Below, piece by piece: positions 1-6,731 of a stretch of DNA of 22,095 nucleotides (position 1 is the first letter of the stretch; each line of letters opens with the position of its first letter). Location: IMG/VR virus record IMGVR_UViG_3300034112_000436, positions 1 to 22,095 of that record; one strand, given 5' to 3'. This DNA comes from a virus. Below the pieces are notes generated by a model. The model searched no databases. It was not told where the DNA came from and saw only the letters and a list, made by a program, of their open reading frames with translations. Position numbers and translations under genes: made by a program.

Positions 1-140
1 AATCTTTGATAGATTTGCTTGAACCGCCGATGAAGCAGTTGCTGAAGGAAAAGCTGAAGATAATGGAAGCAAAGCAGGCGCAGCAGCCGCAACAGCAAAC
101 GCAACAAAGTAAACCTGACCTAAAAGCAGTGGGGGAATAA
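1..140 (+). CDS. Portal protein, C-terminal end (partial)
   Basis: The window opens inside a gene whose reading frame runs from base 3 to a TAA at 138-140. The visible 45 residues start SLIDLLEPPMKQLLKEKLKI and continue into a Gln-rich tail (AQQPQQQTQQ) ending KAVGE. A helix followed by a Gln-rich disordered tail is common at the C-terminus of podovirus portal proteins. The gene lies where a portal is expected, upstream of the scaffold-like and coat genes. The identification rests on position plus this tail style, since no diagnostic portal motif is inside the window. The stop overlaps the next start (TAATG), so the two are translationally coupled. It could also be another head protein placed between portal and scaffold. 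Confidence 0.5.
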   Translation, partial: SLIDLLEPPMKQLLKEKLKIMEAKQAQQPQQQTQQSKPDLKAVGE

Positions 141-307
141 TGGCACAAGATGCAATTTCACCAAAGGCTGACCAACCGAGAGCAGGCACAACGGCTCCGA
201 TGCAAGATTCGCCCCGCCAGCCTAATTTGCAGTATCGGGTGCAAGGCGTAAGGAGTTTTGACCGTAGCCCGTCCACACGGACTTACGGACGTACAGTAAG
301 GGGATAA
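140..307 (+). CDS. Small basic protein, 55 residues, unknown function
   Basis: The ATG at 140 shares its A with the stop of the preceding gene, and a purine-rich GTGGGGGA stretch just upstream serves as ribosome site. The product begins MAQDAISPKADQPRAGTTAP and its second half is rich in Arg, Tyr and Ser (RSFDRSPSTRTYGRTVRG), so the C-terminus is strongly basic. No hydrophobic segment, Cys pair or known motif is visible. The tight coupling and start context support a real gene despite its size. Coupling to the probable portal gene suggests a role in head assembly or with packaged DNA, which is inference. I do not recognise the family. Confidence 0.6.
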   Translation: MAQDAISPKADQPRAGTTAPMQDSPRQPNLQYRVQGVRSFDRSPSTRTYGRTVRG

Positions 308-325
308 ACCTGTCAGGAGATGACG

Positions 326-367
326 ATGTACAAGAAAATGAAGCGCGGTCGCAAGACTCGTCGGTAA
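326..367 (+). CDS. 13-residue Lys/Arg-rich mini-protein (copy 1)
   Basis: This tiny frame reads MYKKMKRGRKTRR and stops at TAA 365-367. Nine of 13 residues are Lys or Arg. An AGGAG at 315-319 sits six bases before ATG 326. An earlier in-frame ATG at 320 would give MTM at the front, but it abuts the AGGAG, so 326 is preferred. Evidence that it is translated is the well-spaced ribosome site and a second gene of exactly the same length and composition 109 bases downstream. Possible roles are a DNA-condensing peptide packed in the head, a capsid-binding peptide, or a leader peptide controlling the following genes. Nothing in the sequence decides between them. Confidence 0.55.
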   Translation: MYKKMKRGRKTRR

Positions 368-389
368 TTCCTAGTAAGGAATGGGGTCT

Positions 390-423
390 GGCTGACTTCC
401 CCTGTTAAGTTGGCCGCATTTTG
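390..423 (+). terminator. Hairpin between the two mini-genes, possible terminator or attenuator
   Basis: GGCTGACTT (390-398) pairs with AAGTTGGCC (407-415), giving nine pairs that include two G-U wobbles, around the loop CCCCTGTT. It is followed by GCATTTTG, so the T run is only four bases. An upstream palindrome TTCCT-AGTA-AGGAA lies at 368-381. The structure could be a weak terminator, an attenuator read with the preceding mini-gene, or an mRNA-stabilising stem. The short T run keeps confidence low. Confidence 0.35.
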
Positions 424-434
424 TGGAGGCTACT

Positions 435-476
435 ATGGCACGCAAAGGTCGCAAAGGTCGTAAAGGCCGCAAGTAA
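435..476 (+). CDS. 13-residue Lys/Arg-rich mini-protein (copy 2)
   Basis: The frame reads MARKGRKGRKGRK and ends with TAA 474-476. A strong GGAGG at 425-429 lies five bases before the ATG, among the best ribosome sites in the window, which argues for real expression. The peptide is a tandem RKG repeat encoded by a nine-base unit (CGCAAAGGT and variants) repeated three times plus a partial copy. Eight of 13 residues are basic. It matches copy 1 in length, charge, ribosome site and the kind of sequence following its stop, suggesting duplication or parallel selection. The RKG repeat resembles protamine or histone-tail sequence, so nucleic-acid or capsid-interior binding is a plausible but unproven role. 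Confidence 0.6.
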   Translation: MARKGRKGRKGRK

Positions 477-581
477 TCCTTAGTGATTTCCCTGCGGGGG
501 CGGGGAGTTTAAATATACGCCCCTACTTGACAAAAGCTATCAAAAAGCTTACTTCTATCGCCAAAATTAATTGGGGTATTT
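477..581 (+). promoter_or_regulatory. Intergenic control region with possible promoter
   Basis: This non-coding stretch precedes the 147-residue gene. A perfect TTGACA lies at 527-532. The best -10 candidates at 16-18 base spacing (around TACTTC, 550-555) match poorly. An inverted repeat AAGCT (534-538) / AGCTT (546-550) falls in the spacer. Upstream, a GC-rich stretch around 496-510 can pair GGGGCG with CGCCCC near 519-524. The combination could separate portal from head-gene transcription. A promoter is only weakly supported. Confidence 0.25.
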
Positions 582-1025
582 ATGAGCGTACCACCGGATC
601 AACTGATGCAAATGATGCGTAGCCAGCGTGGGGCTGAACAGCCTTCTCCTTTGGCCTCTGAAGCGTCTGCAACAGATCAAACCCCGCCAATGTCTGCCCC
701 AATGTCCACACCTGAACCCAAAATGGGTAATCGTGAAGGCGCAATGGTCAACTTAGGCTTGGCGATGGACTTAATTCAACAAGCACTGCCTGCGTTGGGT
801 AGCAGTTCACCTGAAGGCGTTAAAGTCTTGTCTGCGCTACGCACCTTAACTGGTGTCATCGGCGGCAAGAAAGAATCCGTTGACGAATTGAAGCAGTCTG
901 AGATTCTTCAGATGCTACAAACACTTCCGCAGGCGGGTGGCGCAACGCCGGAAGGTAAAGCTTTGGCAGCAGCGCCAGCAATACCTGGTATGCAGATGCC
1001 AGGCGCAACCCCTCAACCAATGTAA
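582..1025 (+). CDS. Head-region protein, unknown function (147 residues)
   Basis: The first 45 residues are a low-complexity, Met/Ser/Pro-rich segment starting MSVPPDQLMQMMRSQRG. Residues about 50-115 look helical (AMVNLGLAMDLIQQALPALG, then SALRTLTGVIGGKKESVDEL), and the tail from about 116 is Ala/Pro/Met-rich and probably disordered. There is no signal peptide or membrane helix. The ribosome site is a modest TTGGGG before the ATG. It lies between the portal end and the scaffold-like gene and is followed by a 61-residue gene nine bases later, so it probably acts in head assembly. I do not recognise a family. Confidence 0.75.
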   Translation: MSVPPDQLMQMMRSQRGAEQPSPLASEASATDQTPPMSAPMSTPEPKMGNREGAMVNLGLAMDLIQQALPALGSSSPEGVKVLSALRTLTGVIGGKKESVDELKQSEILQMLQTLPQAGGATPEGKALAAAPAIPGMQMPGATPQPM

Positions 1026-1034
1026 GGAGAAATC

Positions 1035-1220
1035 ATGGATTTATTCAAGCCTCGCGGTGCTTCTGCACCTCGTAAACCTACCGACAACAACCAGCAGAAT
1101 GGTCAAATCGTTAATACTCCACGTTACTCGGAGTTTGGCGGTCTGAAGAACGCTGGCGCAGCAGGCAGCAAGAACAAGATGCAAGTTCAGAAGCCTGGTG
1201 ACGGTAAGCGCGTTATCTAA
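1035..1220 (+). CDS. Small basic head-region protein, unknown function (61 residues)
   Basis: A clear AAGGAGA precedes the ATG. The product begins MDLFKPRGASAPRKPTDNNQ and ends QKPGDGKRVI. It is rich in Lys, Arg, Asn, Gly and Gln, has no hydrophobic core of note and is probably flexible. It sits between the 147-residue protein and the scaffold-like gene in what looks like one transcription unit. Its basic, disordered character resembles the other tiny basic proteins near the portal end. No function is assigned. Confidence 0.7.
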   Translation: MDLFKPRGASAPRKPTDNNQQNGQIVNTPRYSEFGGLKNAGAAGSKNKMQVQKPGDGKRVI

Positions 1221-1238
1221 TTTATTAAGGGGATAGTC

Positions 1239-1769
1239 ATGTCATTAGAAGACCTAACACCAGAAGCCCGTGACGAACTGGCTTTGCTTGCAAAACAACT
1301 GTCCGAGAATCCTGAAACCCGCAAAGACTTTCTGCGTCAAGTACGGAAGGTTAAGCCGGAGATGCCGATTCCCGAACTGGAAATTGAAGACTACACGCGC
1401 AATGCGGTAGATAAAGCGTATGACCGTGTAAATCAATTGGAAGCAAAGCTGCGTGAGCGCGATGCGATGGATGAACTCAACAAGCGTCGTAGCAAGTTGA
1501 AGTCCAAAGGTCTGATTGACAACGACGAAGATATTGAAGAAGTGGAGAAGGTGATGTTGGAAAAAGGCATTACTAACCACGAAGCAGCAGCAGAATACTG
1601 GCGCTGGATGCAGCAATCTGCCGCACCGACGCCAACTGGTTACAACCCGTCAACTATCAACAAGTTCGACCTGTCGAAATACTGGAAGAACCCTGTTGCT
1701 GGCGCACGGGATGAAGCAGCAAAAGCACTCAATGAGTTGCGGAAAAACCCGCGACCCATTGGCCTGTAA
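1239..1769 (+). CDS. Probable capsid scaffolding protein
   Basis: The 176-residue product is highly charged and helical. Residues 1-45 contain SLEDLTPEARDELALLAKQL and further acidic or basic helix. About 50-115 is coiled-coil-like (YDRVNQLEAKLRERDAMDEL). The basic C-terminal region (about 150-176) contains KYWKNPVAGARDEAAKAL and ends RPIGL. Scaffolding proteins are typically helical, charged, poor in Cys and encoded just before the coat gene, with a basic C-terminus that binds coat. All these fit, and no other scaffold candidate is near. AAGGGGA precedes the ATG. Assignment is by position and composition, not by a recognised motif. Confidence 0.6.
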   Translation: MSLEDLTPEARDELALLAKQLSENPETRKDFLRQVRKVKPEMPIPELEIEDYTRNAVDKAYDRVNQLEAKLRERDAMDELNKRRSKLKSKGLIDNDEDIEEVEKVMLEKGITNHEAAAEYWRWMQQSAAPTPTGYNPSTINKFDLSKYWKNPVAGARDEAAKALNELRKNPRPIGL

Positions 1770-1799
1770 ACAAGGGGATTTTTGACTCGGAGATAAACT

Positions 1800-2801
1800 A
1801 TGCCTATTGGTGGCGGTATTCTTCCGGCAACGGGTAGTACGCAATTTACGGAACTAACTTACGTTACCCGTAGGGCGTTTATCCCGAAGCTGGTCGTACA
1901 ACTCTATAACTCGACACCGCTGATGGCGGCTCTGATTGCTAACTCGCAACAGGCTTCCGGCGGTGTTTCCTCTGTAACTGTTCCTGTCCAGGGTTCACAG
2001 TTCGTAAACGCTCAGTGGTCAGACTACAGCGGCTCGTTCGCTCAACCGTCTGTTCAGCAGGGTGCTTACAACGCTGAATTCAACCTGAAGCTGATGATTG
2101 CCCCAGTACCGTTCCTCGGTATGGAAGGTGCAGTTCAGCAAGACGCAGCTATCATTCCTCTGATCGAAGCGCGTATGAATGACGCGACTAACGTGATGAT
2201 GGATGCAATGGCAACTGCCTTGTACAACAACACGACGAACACCCAACAGTTCACCGGCCTACCGGCTGCTGTTTCGTCATCGGGTACTTACGGCAACATT
2301 AGCCGTTCGGCCTACACTTGGTGGCAGTCGAAAGAGTATGCCGCTGGTTCGGTCAATCCAACCCGTCAAAACATCCTTCAGTACATTAGCGGAACCGTGA
2401 AGAACGGTGCTGAAGTACCGTCGTTTGGTGTTTGCGGTTTCGGTACTTGGACTCTGTTGGCTCAAGACTTTGTCGGTCAAGAGCAGTACATGATCACCCC
2501 AGGTAACGGCTTTGATGGTGACGCCAATGGCCCACAAGCAGCTTTCCGCGCTTTGATGGTCGCTGGTGTGCCAATTTATCCTGATCCTTATTGCCCTGAA
2601 GGTACTGTTTACTTCCTGAACAGCAACTACCTGTCGCTCTATATTCATGAGCAGGGTTCGTTCGTGTTCACGGGCTTTGAATCGACCCTTCCGAACTGGC
2701 AGATTGGCTACGTTGGCGCAGTGCTGACGATTGCTGAATTGGTCAATACGAAGCCTAAGTCGATGACCAAGGTCACGGGCTATAACTCTCTAACACTGTA
2801 A
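1800..2801 (+). CDS. Major capsid protein
   Basis: This 333-residue protein forms the capsid shell. Size, position after the scaffold-like gene and sequence style fit an HK97-fold coat protein. The N-terminal region reads TELTYVTRRAFIPKLVVQLY and NSTPLMAALIANSQQ. A Gly/Ser/Gln-rich stretch at about 55-90 (TVPVQGSQFVNAQWSDYSGS) fits the extended loop. A helix-rich stretch at about 105-145 (IEARMNDATNVMMDAMATAL) fits the spine helix. The C-terminal half contains ALMVAGVPIYPDPYCPEGTV and an ending with YVGAVLTIAELVNTKPKSMT. No cleavable N-terminal pro-domain is obvious, consistent with a separate scaffold. The fold assignment is inference from context and pattern. Confidence 0.8.
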   Translation: MPIGGGILPATGSTQFTELTYVTRRAFIPKLVVQLYNSTPLMAALIANSQQASGGVSSVTVPVQGSQFVNAQWSDYSGSFAQPSVQQGAYNAEFNLKLMIAPVPFLGMEGAVQQDAAIIPLIEARMNDATNVMMDAMATALYNNTTNTQQFTGLPAAVSSSGTYGNISRSAYTWWQSKEYAAGSVNPTRQNILQYISGTVKNGAEVPSFGVCGFGTWTLLAQDFVGQEQYMITPGNGFDGDANGPQAAFRALMVAGVPIYPDPYCPEGTVYFLNSNYLSLYIHEQGSFVFTGFESTLPNWQIGYVGAVLTIAELVNTKPKSMTKVTGYNSLTL

Positions 2802-2814
2802 AGGAGAAATAGTC

Positions 2815-3147
2815 ATGGCACTTGGCTTAAATAAAATTCTACTTGCTAACTCGGCAACTGGCGGTGACGGTTCGTACTTCCAGCCTTATTCTGCCGGTAA
2901 CGCAACTGTTGTTCTTGATGCTGGCACTTATTACATTGCGCCAACGGCAAACGTCACGATTGAACTGAACACCAATACGTCGGGCAACATCAGCAACGCT
3001 ACTTGGGCTGTTGTTGTTGCTAACAATACTGGTGGTCTGTTCATTGCTGACGGTACTAACGTCCGTGCAAACGTGCTGTCAGGTACGCCGACCATTACCC
3101 TCTACACCGTTAATGGTGGCGAGGATGTAGGCAGCACCTACGCATAA
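2815..3147 (+). CDS. Probable head decoration or minor structural protein
   Basis: The 110-residue product is rich in Thr, Asn, Val, Ala and Gly, with alternating beta pattern (VVLDAGTYYIAPTANVTIEL, then ATWAVVVANNTGGLFIADGT), and no Cys or membrane helix. AAGGAG precedes the ATG, 13 bases after the coat stop. A small beta protein directly after the coat gene is the usual place for a decoration or cement protein. It shares NVT-type stretches with several other structural proteins here. The function is inferred from position and composition. Confidence 0.6.
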   Translation: MALGLNKILLANSATGGDGSYFQPYSAGNATVVLDAGTYYIAPTANVTIELNTNTSGNISNATWAVVVANNTGGLFIADGTNVRANVLSGTPTITLYTVNGGEDVGSTYA

Positions 3148-3159
3148 GGAGCCAACAAC

Positions 3160-3570
3160 ATGAACGCAAACCATGTAGGTTCGCTCTATCCAGACGGGTT
3201 TGGTAACTTTGCTTTCGGTAAGGCAGTTGGCGTTAGCGTCGCTGCTACCGGAAACGCAGTTGCTCAAATTCCTGTCGTGGGTGGCAGCGAGTACATTGTT
3301 CGCAGGATTGTTGTCGCTAATGCAAATCAGAGCATTGCTGCGGCTAACGTGACGATCTTGACATCTAACGATGGCAATGCGTCTAACGCTGTTAGCAATG
3401 CAACTGTTTTGTCCTCCGTCAGTGGCACAGATAAGTACCAGGATGTTACCTTGGCAACTGGTACTGCTACGACGGTTTATTCTGCTGGTTCAATGTATGT
3501 AAAAGTGAACACAGCGGTTAGCGGCGGCACTTGCGACATTACTGTTTACGGTGACATTATTACGCTATGA
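3160..3570 (+). CDS. Probable minor structural or decoration protein (136 residues)
   Basis: The product begins MNANHVGSLYPDGFGNFAFG and then becomes beta-rich and Ala/Val/Asn/Thr-rich (VRRIVVANANQSIAAANVTI; SGGTCDITVYGDIITL at the end). The later part (about 45-136) reads like a single beta-sandwich, similar in style to the 110-residue protein before it. AAGGAG precedes the ATG. Its stop overlaps the next start (ATGA at 3567-3570). A second decoration protein or head-fibre base is plausible. I do not recognise a named family. Confidence 0.6.
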   Translation: MNANHVGSLYPDGFGNFAFGKAVGVSVAATGNAVAQIPVVGGSEYIVRRIVVANANQSIAAANVTILTSNDGNASNAVSNATVLSSVSGTDKYQDVTLATGTATTVYSAGSMYVKVNTAVSGGTCDITVYGDIITL

Positions 3571-3905
3571 CAACTATCTATGTGACGAATCGGGGCGAAA
3601 AGGCTCTGATCCAAACCTACGCTTTTAAAGACTATAAGTTTCCTGTAAACGAATCAGTTGAGATCAGCGTGGAGATGGCGCGTCATGTATTTGGTTATGA
3701 GCAGGAAAATAAACTTCCTGCGATGGTGATGCTTGGGTTATGCAAATCAACCAATGAGATCGAAGAAGGTTTGGTCAGGTTGGCAAAGTTTGAGATAACC
3801 CAAGACAAGCCGGAACAGAATCGCTTTTTATCCCCTGGCGATGACTCAGTAACCCCCCTTGTGCCTAAAGCACATCGGGGGAGAACAGTCGTTAAAGCCG
3901 CTTAG
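3567..3905 (+). CDS. Conserved-looking small protein, unknown function (112 residues)
   Basis: The start overlaps the previous stop by four bases. The product begins MTTIYVTNRGEKALIQTYAF and contains DYKFPVNESVEISVEMARHV, FGYEQENKLPAMVMLGLC and a short helical stretch NEIEEGLVRLAKFEITQ. The last 30 residues are basic and probably flexible. The mix of an N-terminal beta segment and later helix suggests a small folded virion or assembly factor between decoration and adaptor genes. A strong RNA hairpin lies in its last codons. No known motif is recognised. Confidence 0.65.
   Translation: MTTIYVTNRGEKALIQTYAFKDYKFPVNESVEISVEMARHVFGYEQENKLPAMVMLGLCKSTNEIEEGLVRLAKFEITQDKPEQNRFLSPGDDSVTPLVPKAHRGRTVVKAA
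3853..3882 (+). other. Strong hairpin inside the end of the 112-residue gene
   Basis: CCCCC (3854-3858) pairs with GGGGG (3877-3881), and TGTGC (3860-3864) pairs with GCACA (3870-3874), around the loop CTAAA. A small internal bulge separates the two stems. No T run follows, so it is not a standard terminator. It could stabilise or mark an end of the upstream coat-gene message, or simply arise from the codons. Confidence 0.5.
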
Positions 3906-3918
3906 ATATGGGTCTTAA

Positions 3919-4764
3919 ATGGCAACTCTTAACAGCTATATCACGGAAGTCCGTAGGCTGTTGCACGATGCAAACGGGAATTTCTATTCCGACTCCGAAC
4001 TGACTGATTACATCAACGGAGCGCGGGAGCGTGTTGCCAGAGATACCGGCTGTTTAAGAAAACTACAAGTTGCTCAAACACCAATAGCACCCGTAGGCTA
4101 TTCCGGTAATCCGGTAGCGTGGGCTGCGAATACGGCGGTCAATCTGAATGACTTGGTTTTCTCAAACATCTTTACCTATGTCGTTACTACGGCTGGTATA
4201 ACGGGTGATGACCCGCCGCCGTATCCAGATTCTTATACGAACTTCCCGCCATCAACGCCTTTTGCGAATGGCACAGCACAGCTTCAGTATGTCGGCAATG
4301 TTGAGATCATTCCTTATGGCAGTTTGCCGGAAGCTGGTCAGACGCTAGACATTCTGAACATTAATGTGTTTTGGGGGAACAGCCGCTACCCGCTGTCCTA
4401 TATGTCTTGGACACAGTTCAACGCACAGTTGCGGTATTGGCAGAACTACATCGGGCGTCCAGTAGCGTTTTCGGTATTTGGTCAAAACCAGATTTACATT
4501 TCGCCAGTACCTGATCAGGTCTACACCATTGAGGTAGACACGACCATTTTGCCTTTGCCCTTAGTGAATGGCGCAGAGGTCGATACCATTATTGATCCGT
4601 ATACAACACCTGTTGCGTACTACGCATCGTATACGGCGAAGTTTAAAGAACAGTCTTATGGCGAATCTGAAATTTTCTATCAGCAATATGTCAGCAAGGT
4701 TCGCTCTGTACTCAACACCACGTTCACAAGGCGAATGCCTGACCCCTATAGCACTCCGTTCTAA
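3919..4764 (+). CDS. Probable head-tail adaptor protein (gp4-like)
   Basis: The 281-residue product opens with a helical segment MATLNSYITEVRRLLHDANG followed by FYSDSELTDYINGARERVAR, a pattern typical of podovirus adaptor proteins that bind below the portal. A middle part (about 55-200) is beta-like, with NFPPSTPFANGTAQLQYVGN and IYISPVPDQVYTIEVDTTIL. The final region (about 215-281) is helical (YYASYTAKFKEQSYGESEIF) and ends PDPYSTPF. It precedes the gp10-like hub by two bases, the order seen in P22-type genomes. No strong ribosome site is visible at the ATG. Placement supports the call better than any single motif. Confidence 0.6.
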   Translation: MATLNSYITEVRRLLHDANGNFYSDSELTDYINGARERVARDTGCLRKLQVAQTPIAPVGYSGNPVAWAANTAVNLNDLVFSNIFTYVVTTAGITGDDPPPYPDSYTNFPPSTPFANGTAQLQYVGNVEIIPYGSLPEAGQTLDILNINVFWGNSRYPLSYMSWTQFNAQLRYWQNYIGRPVAFSVFGQNQIYISPVPDQVYTIEVDTTILPLPLVNGAEVDTIIDPYTTPVAYYASYTAKFKEQSYGESEIFYQQYVSKVRSVLNTTFTRRMPDPYSTPF

Positions 4765-4766
4765 CT

Positions 4767-6731
4767 ATGGCTGCGACAGAGCAAAAGAAAAGCTACGAAG
4801 TAGTCAAGAACTTCAAAGGTATCAATACCAAAGCTAACCGCACGGCTATTGATAAGGATGAGTTTGCGTGGCTAGAAAATGCCATGCCTATCGGTTACGC
4901 CAACCTCAAGATTGTTCCAACGTACACCACTGCGAACGTCACGTTTGCCAATACAGTAACTACTTTAGCATCTTGCAACATCAACAATGATGATCTTGCG
5001 CTAGGTTTTTGTGCGGACGGAAGGGCAGAATATGTCAACGTCATTGGTTACAGTAAAGGAAATGTCGCAACTACTGGTACGTTTTCTAATGGCGGTATTA
5101 ACGTCACACAGTGGAAAAGCGAACGCATACTTATCGGCGATCCAAACAATGGTGTCTACACTTGGGATGGCACTAATCTTGTATCTATTGGATCAGTTGG
5201 ATCAGTAGTTATTACCAATGGCGGCAGCAATTATGCCAACGTGCCTGCGGTAGTCATTAGCGCCCCGAATGAAACAGGCGGGATACAAGCAGAAGCACAA
5301 GCCTCGGTGTTGGCGAATGTGGTAACAGCGATTACCCTGACAGAAGCCGGATCAGGTTACACCTCGCCGCCTACGGTCACAATCTCCGGTGGTGGTGGCA
5401 CAAACGCGACAGCAATTGCTAGTTTGTCTACGTTTAAAAAAGGCACGGTGTCGGTGCTGATTACAAACGGTGGTTCAGGCTACACCAACGCAGCTAACAC
5501 GGTAGTCACGATTTCAGGTGGTGGCGGTACAAACGCAGCAGGTACGGCAGTGTTGGCAGGTGGTCAAATTACCCGTGTGGTGATGACCAATCCTGGCACG
5601 AACTACACCAACAACTCAAACATCACCGTAACCATTACGGGCGGGGGAGGCAGCAATGCGACAGCCAAAGCAGTCATCCTCACCGACCCCATCTCAGGCA
5701 TCCAAACCTTTTCGGGCAGAACTTGGGTTAGTCAGGGAAGAACGGTTAGTTATTCTGCTGCTGGTAGCTACAGCGACTTTACAAGCGTTTCTGCTGGCGC
5801 ACTTACTCTGACTGATTCGACACTGCACAGTAATATCGTGCAACTGTTGTCAGCCAATAACTTTTTGTACATCTTTGGTGAGGACAGCATTAACGTCTTC
5901 TCTGATGTCAGGGTGACCAATGTTGGCACAACGATTTTTACCAACACAAACGTCAGTGCGTCAGTAGGTACGCGCTTGCCTTACGGTCTGTTCCCGTATT
6001 TTCGTTCAGTATTATTTATGAATGAGTACGGGATGTACGCTTTGGTTGGCTCGACCACATCCAAGATTTCAGACCCGCTAGACGGTGTATTCCCGAACAT
6101 TGACTTTACAACTGCCATTATTACGGCAGGTCAGGTGCTGCTGAATAACATTCTGTGCGCGGCGTTTAACATCCGGTACAACGACAACGGTACTTATCGG
6201 TATGTTCAAGCGGTGTTTTTTGATAAGAAATGGTTTTTTACCAATCAGAACACAGCAACCAAGTTGATTACGTCCATCCAAACAGGCGGCAAGATCAATT
6301 TGTACGGCACGACCGGAACAGACTTGTTGTATCTGTATTCCGATTCTGTAAGCACTGTGCCAAGTCTTATTGAAACGGCATTGATGCCGATGACTGATCC
6401 GATCAGGACAAAGCAGGCGCTAAAGATTGGTATTGAGGCAACTATCTCTGGTGGTGGCATTTTGCTAACAACGGTGGATAGCGAAACTAGCGCCAGCCCT
6501 GTTTATGAACTTGGCAATTACGTCAATTGGATTAATAATTTTGGAAATCCAATTTCTTGGCTTAATAATTCCTCTGCAATTATTTTGTGGATCGGTGGTC
6601 AGGGATTTGTGCTGTACAAAACAGACGCGCAGCAATGGGGTAAGTATCTTGGTATGACCGTTACTTCCAATTCATCAGCAATGGTGATTAACGGTTTTGA
6701 GTACGAACATGAATTGAGAGTGAGGTTCTAA
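4767..6731 (+). CDS. Tail hub or stabilisation protein, P22 gp10-like, with repeat insertion
   Basis: Residues about 10-50 carry NFKGINTKANRTAIDKDEFA and WLENAMPIGYANLK, a signature of the gp10-type hub or DNA-stabilisation proteins of podoviruses, which plug the portal channel and anchor tail parts. The product is 654 residues, against 472 for P22 gp10. Most of the extra length lies in residues about 145-304: four related units of about 40 residues ending in a TISGGGGTNAT-like turn. After them the hub-like sequence resumes (FSGRTWVSQGRTVSYSAAGS, FLYIFGEDSINVFSDVR, FFDKKWFFTNQ). Start two bases after the adaptor stop suggests coupling. Confidence 0.75.
   Translation: MAATEQKKSYEVVKNFKGINTKANRTAIDKDEFAWLENAMPIGYANLKIVPTYTTANVTFANTVTTLASCNINNDDLALGFCADGRAEYVNVIGYSKGNVATTGTFSNGGINVTQWKSERILIGDPNNGVYTWDGTNLVSIGSVGSVVITNGGSNYANVPAVVISAPNETGGIQAEAQASVLANVVTAITLTEAGSGYTSPPTVTISGGGGTNATAIASLSTFKKGTVSVLITNGGSGYTNAANTVVTISGGGGTNAAGTAVLAGGQITRVVMTNPGTNYTNNSNITVTITGGGGSNATAKAVILTDPISGIQTFSGRTWVSQGRTVSYSAAGSYSDFTSVSAGALTLTDSTLHSNIVQLLSANNFLYIFGEDSINVFSDVRVTNVGTTIFTNTNVSASVGTRLPYGLFPYFRSVLFMNEYGMYALVGSTTSKISDPLDGVFPNIDFTTAIITAGQVLLNNILCAAFNIRYNDNGTYRYVQAVFFDKKWFFTNQNTATKLITSIQTGGKINLYGTTGTDLLYLYSDSVSTVPSLIETALMPMTDPIRTKQALKIGIEATISGGGILLTTVDSETSASPVYELGNYVNWINNFGNPISWLNNSSAIILWIGGQGFVLYKTDAQQWGKYLGMTVTSNSSAMVINGFEYEHELRVRF
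5199..5678 (+). repeat. Four degenerate protein repeats in the hub gene
   Basis: Residues about 145-190, 185-225, 228-265 and 267-304 of the hub share the scheme (V/I)xxLITNGGSGYT...VTISGGGGTNAT. Best conserved parts are GSGYT/GSNYA/GTNYT and TISGGGG/TITGGGG. Unit length is about 39-42 residues (roughly 120 bases). The nucleotide copies are diverged, so this is an old duplication, not a recent tandem array. The first unit lacks the glycine run. Confidence 0.75.
6527..6570 (+). repeat. Short direct repeat near the hub 3' end
   Basis: TTGGATTAATAATT (6527-6540) recurs as TTGGCTTAATAATT (6557-6570), 30 bases apart, with 13 of 14 bases identical. It encodes WINN and WLNN in the hub C-terminal region and is AT-rich relative to its surroundings. 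Confidence 0.6.
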
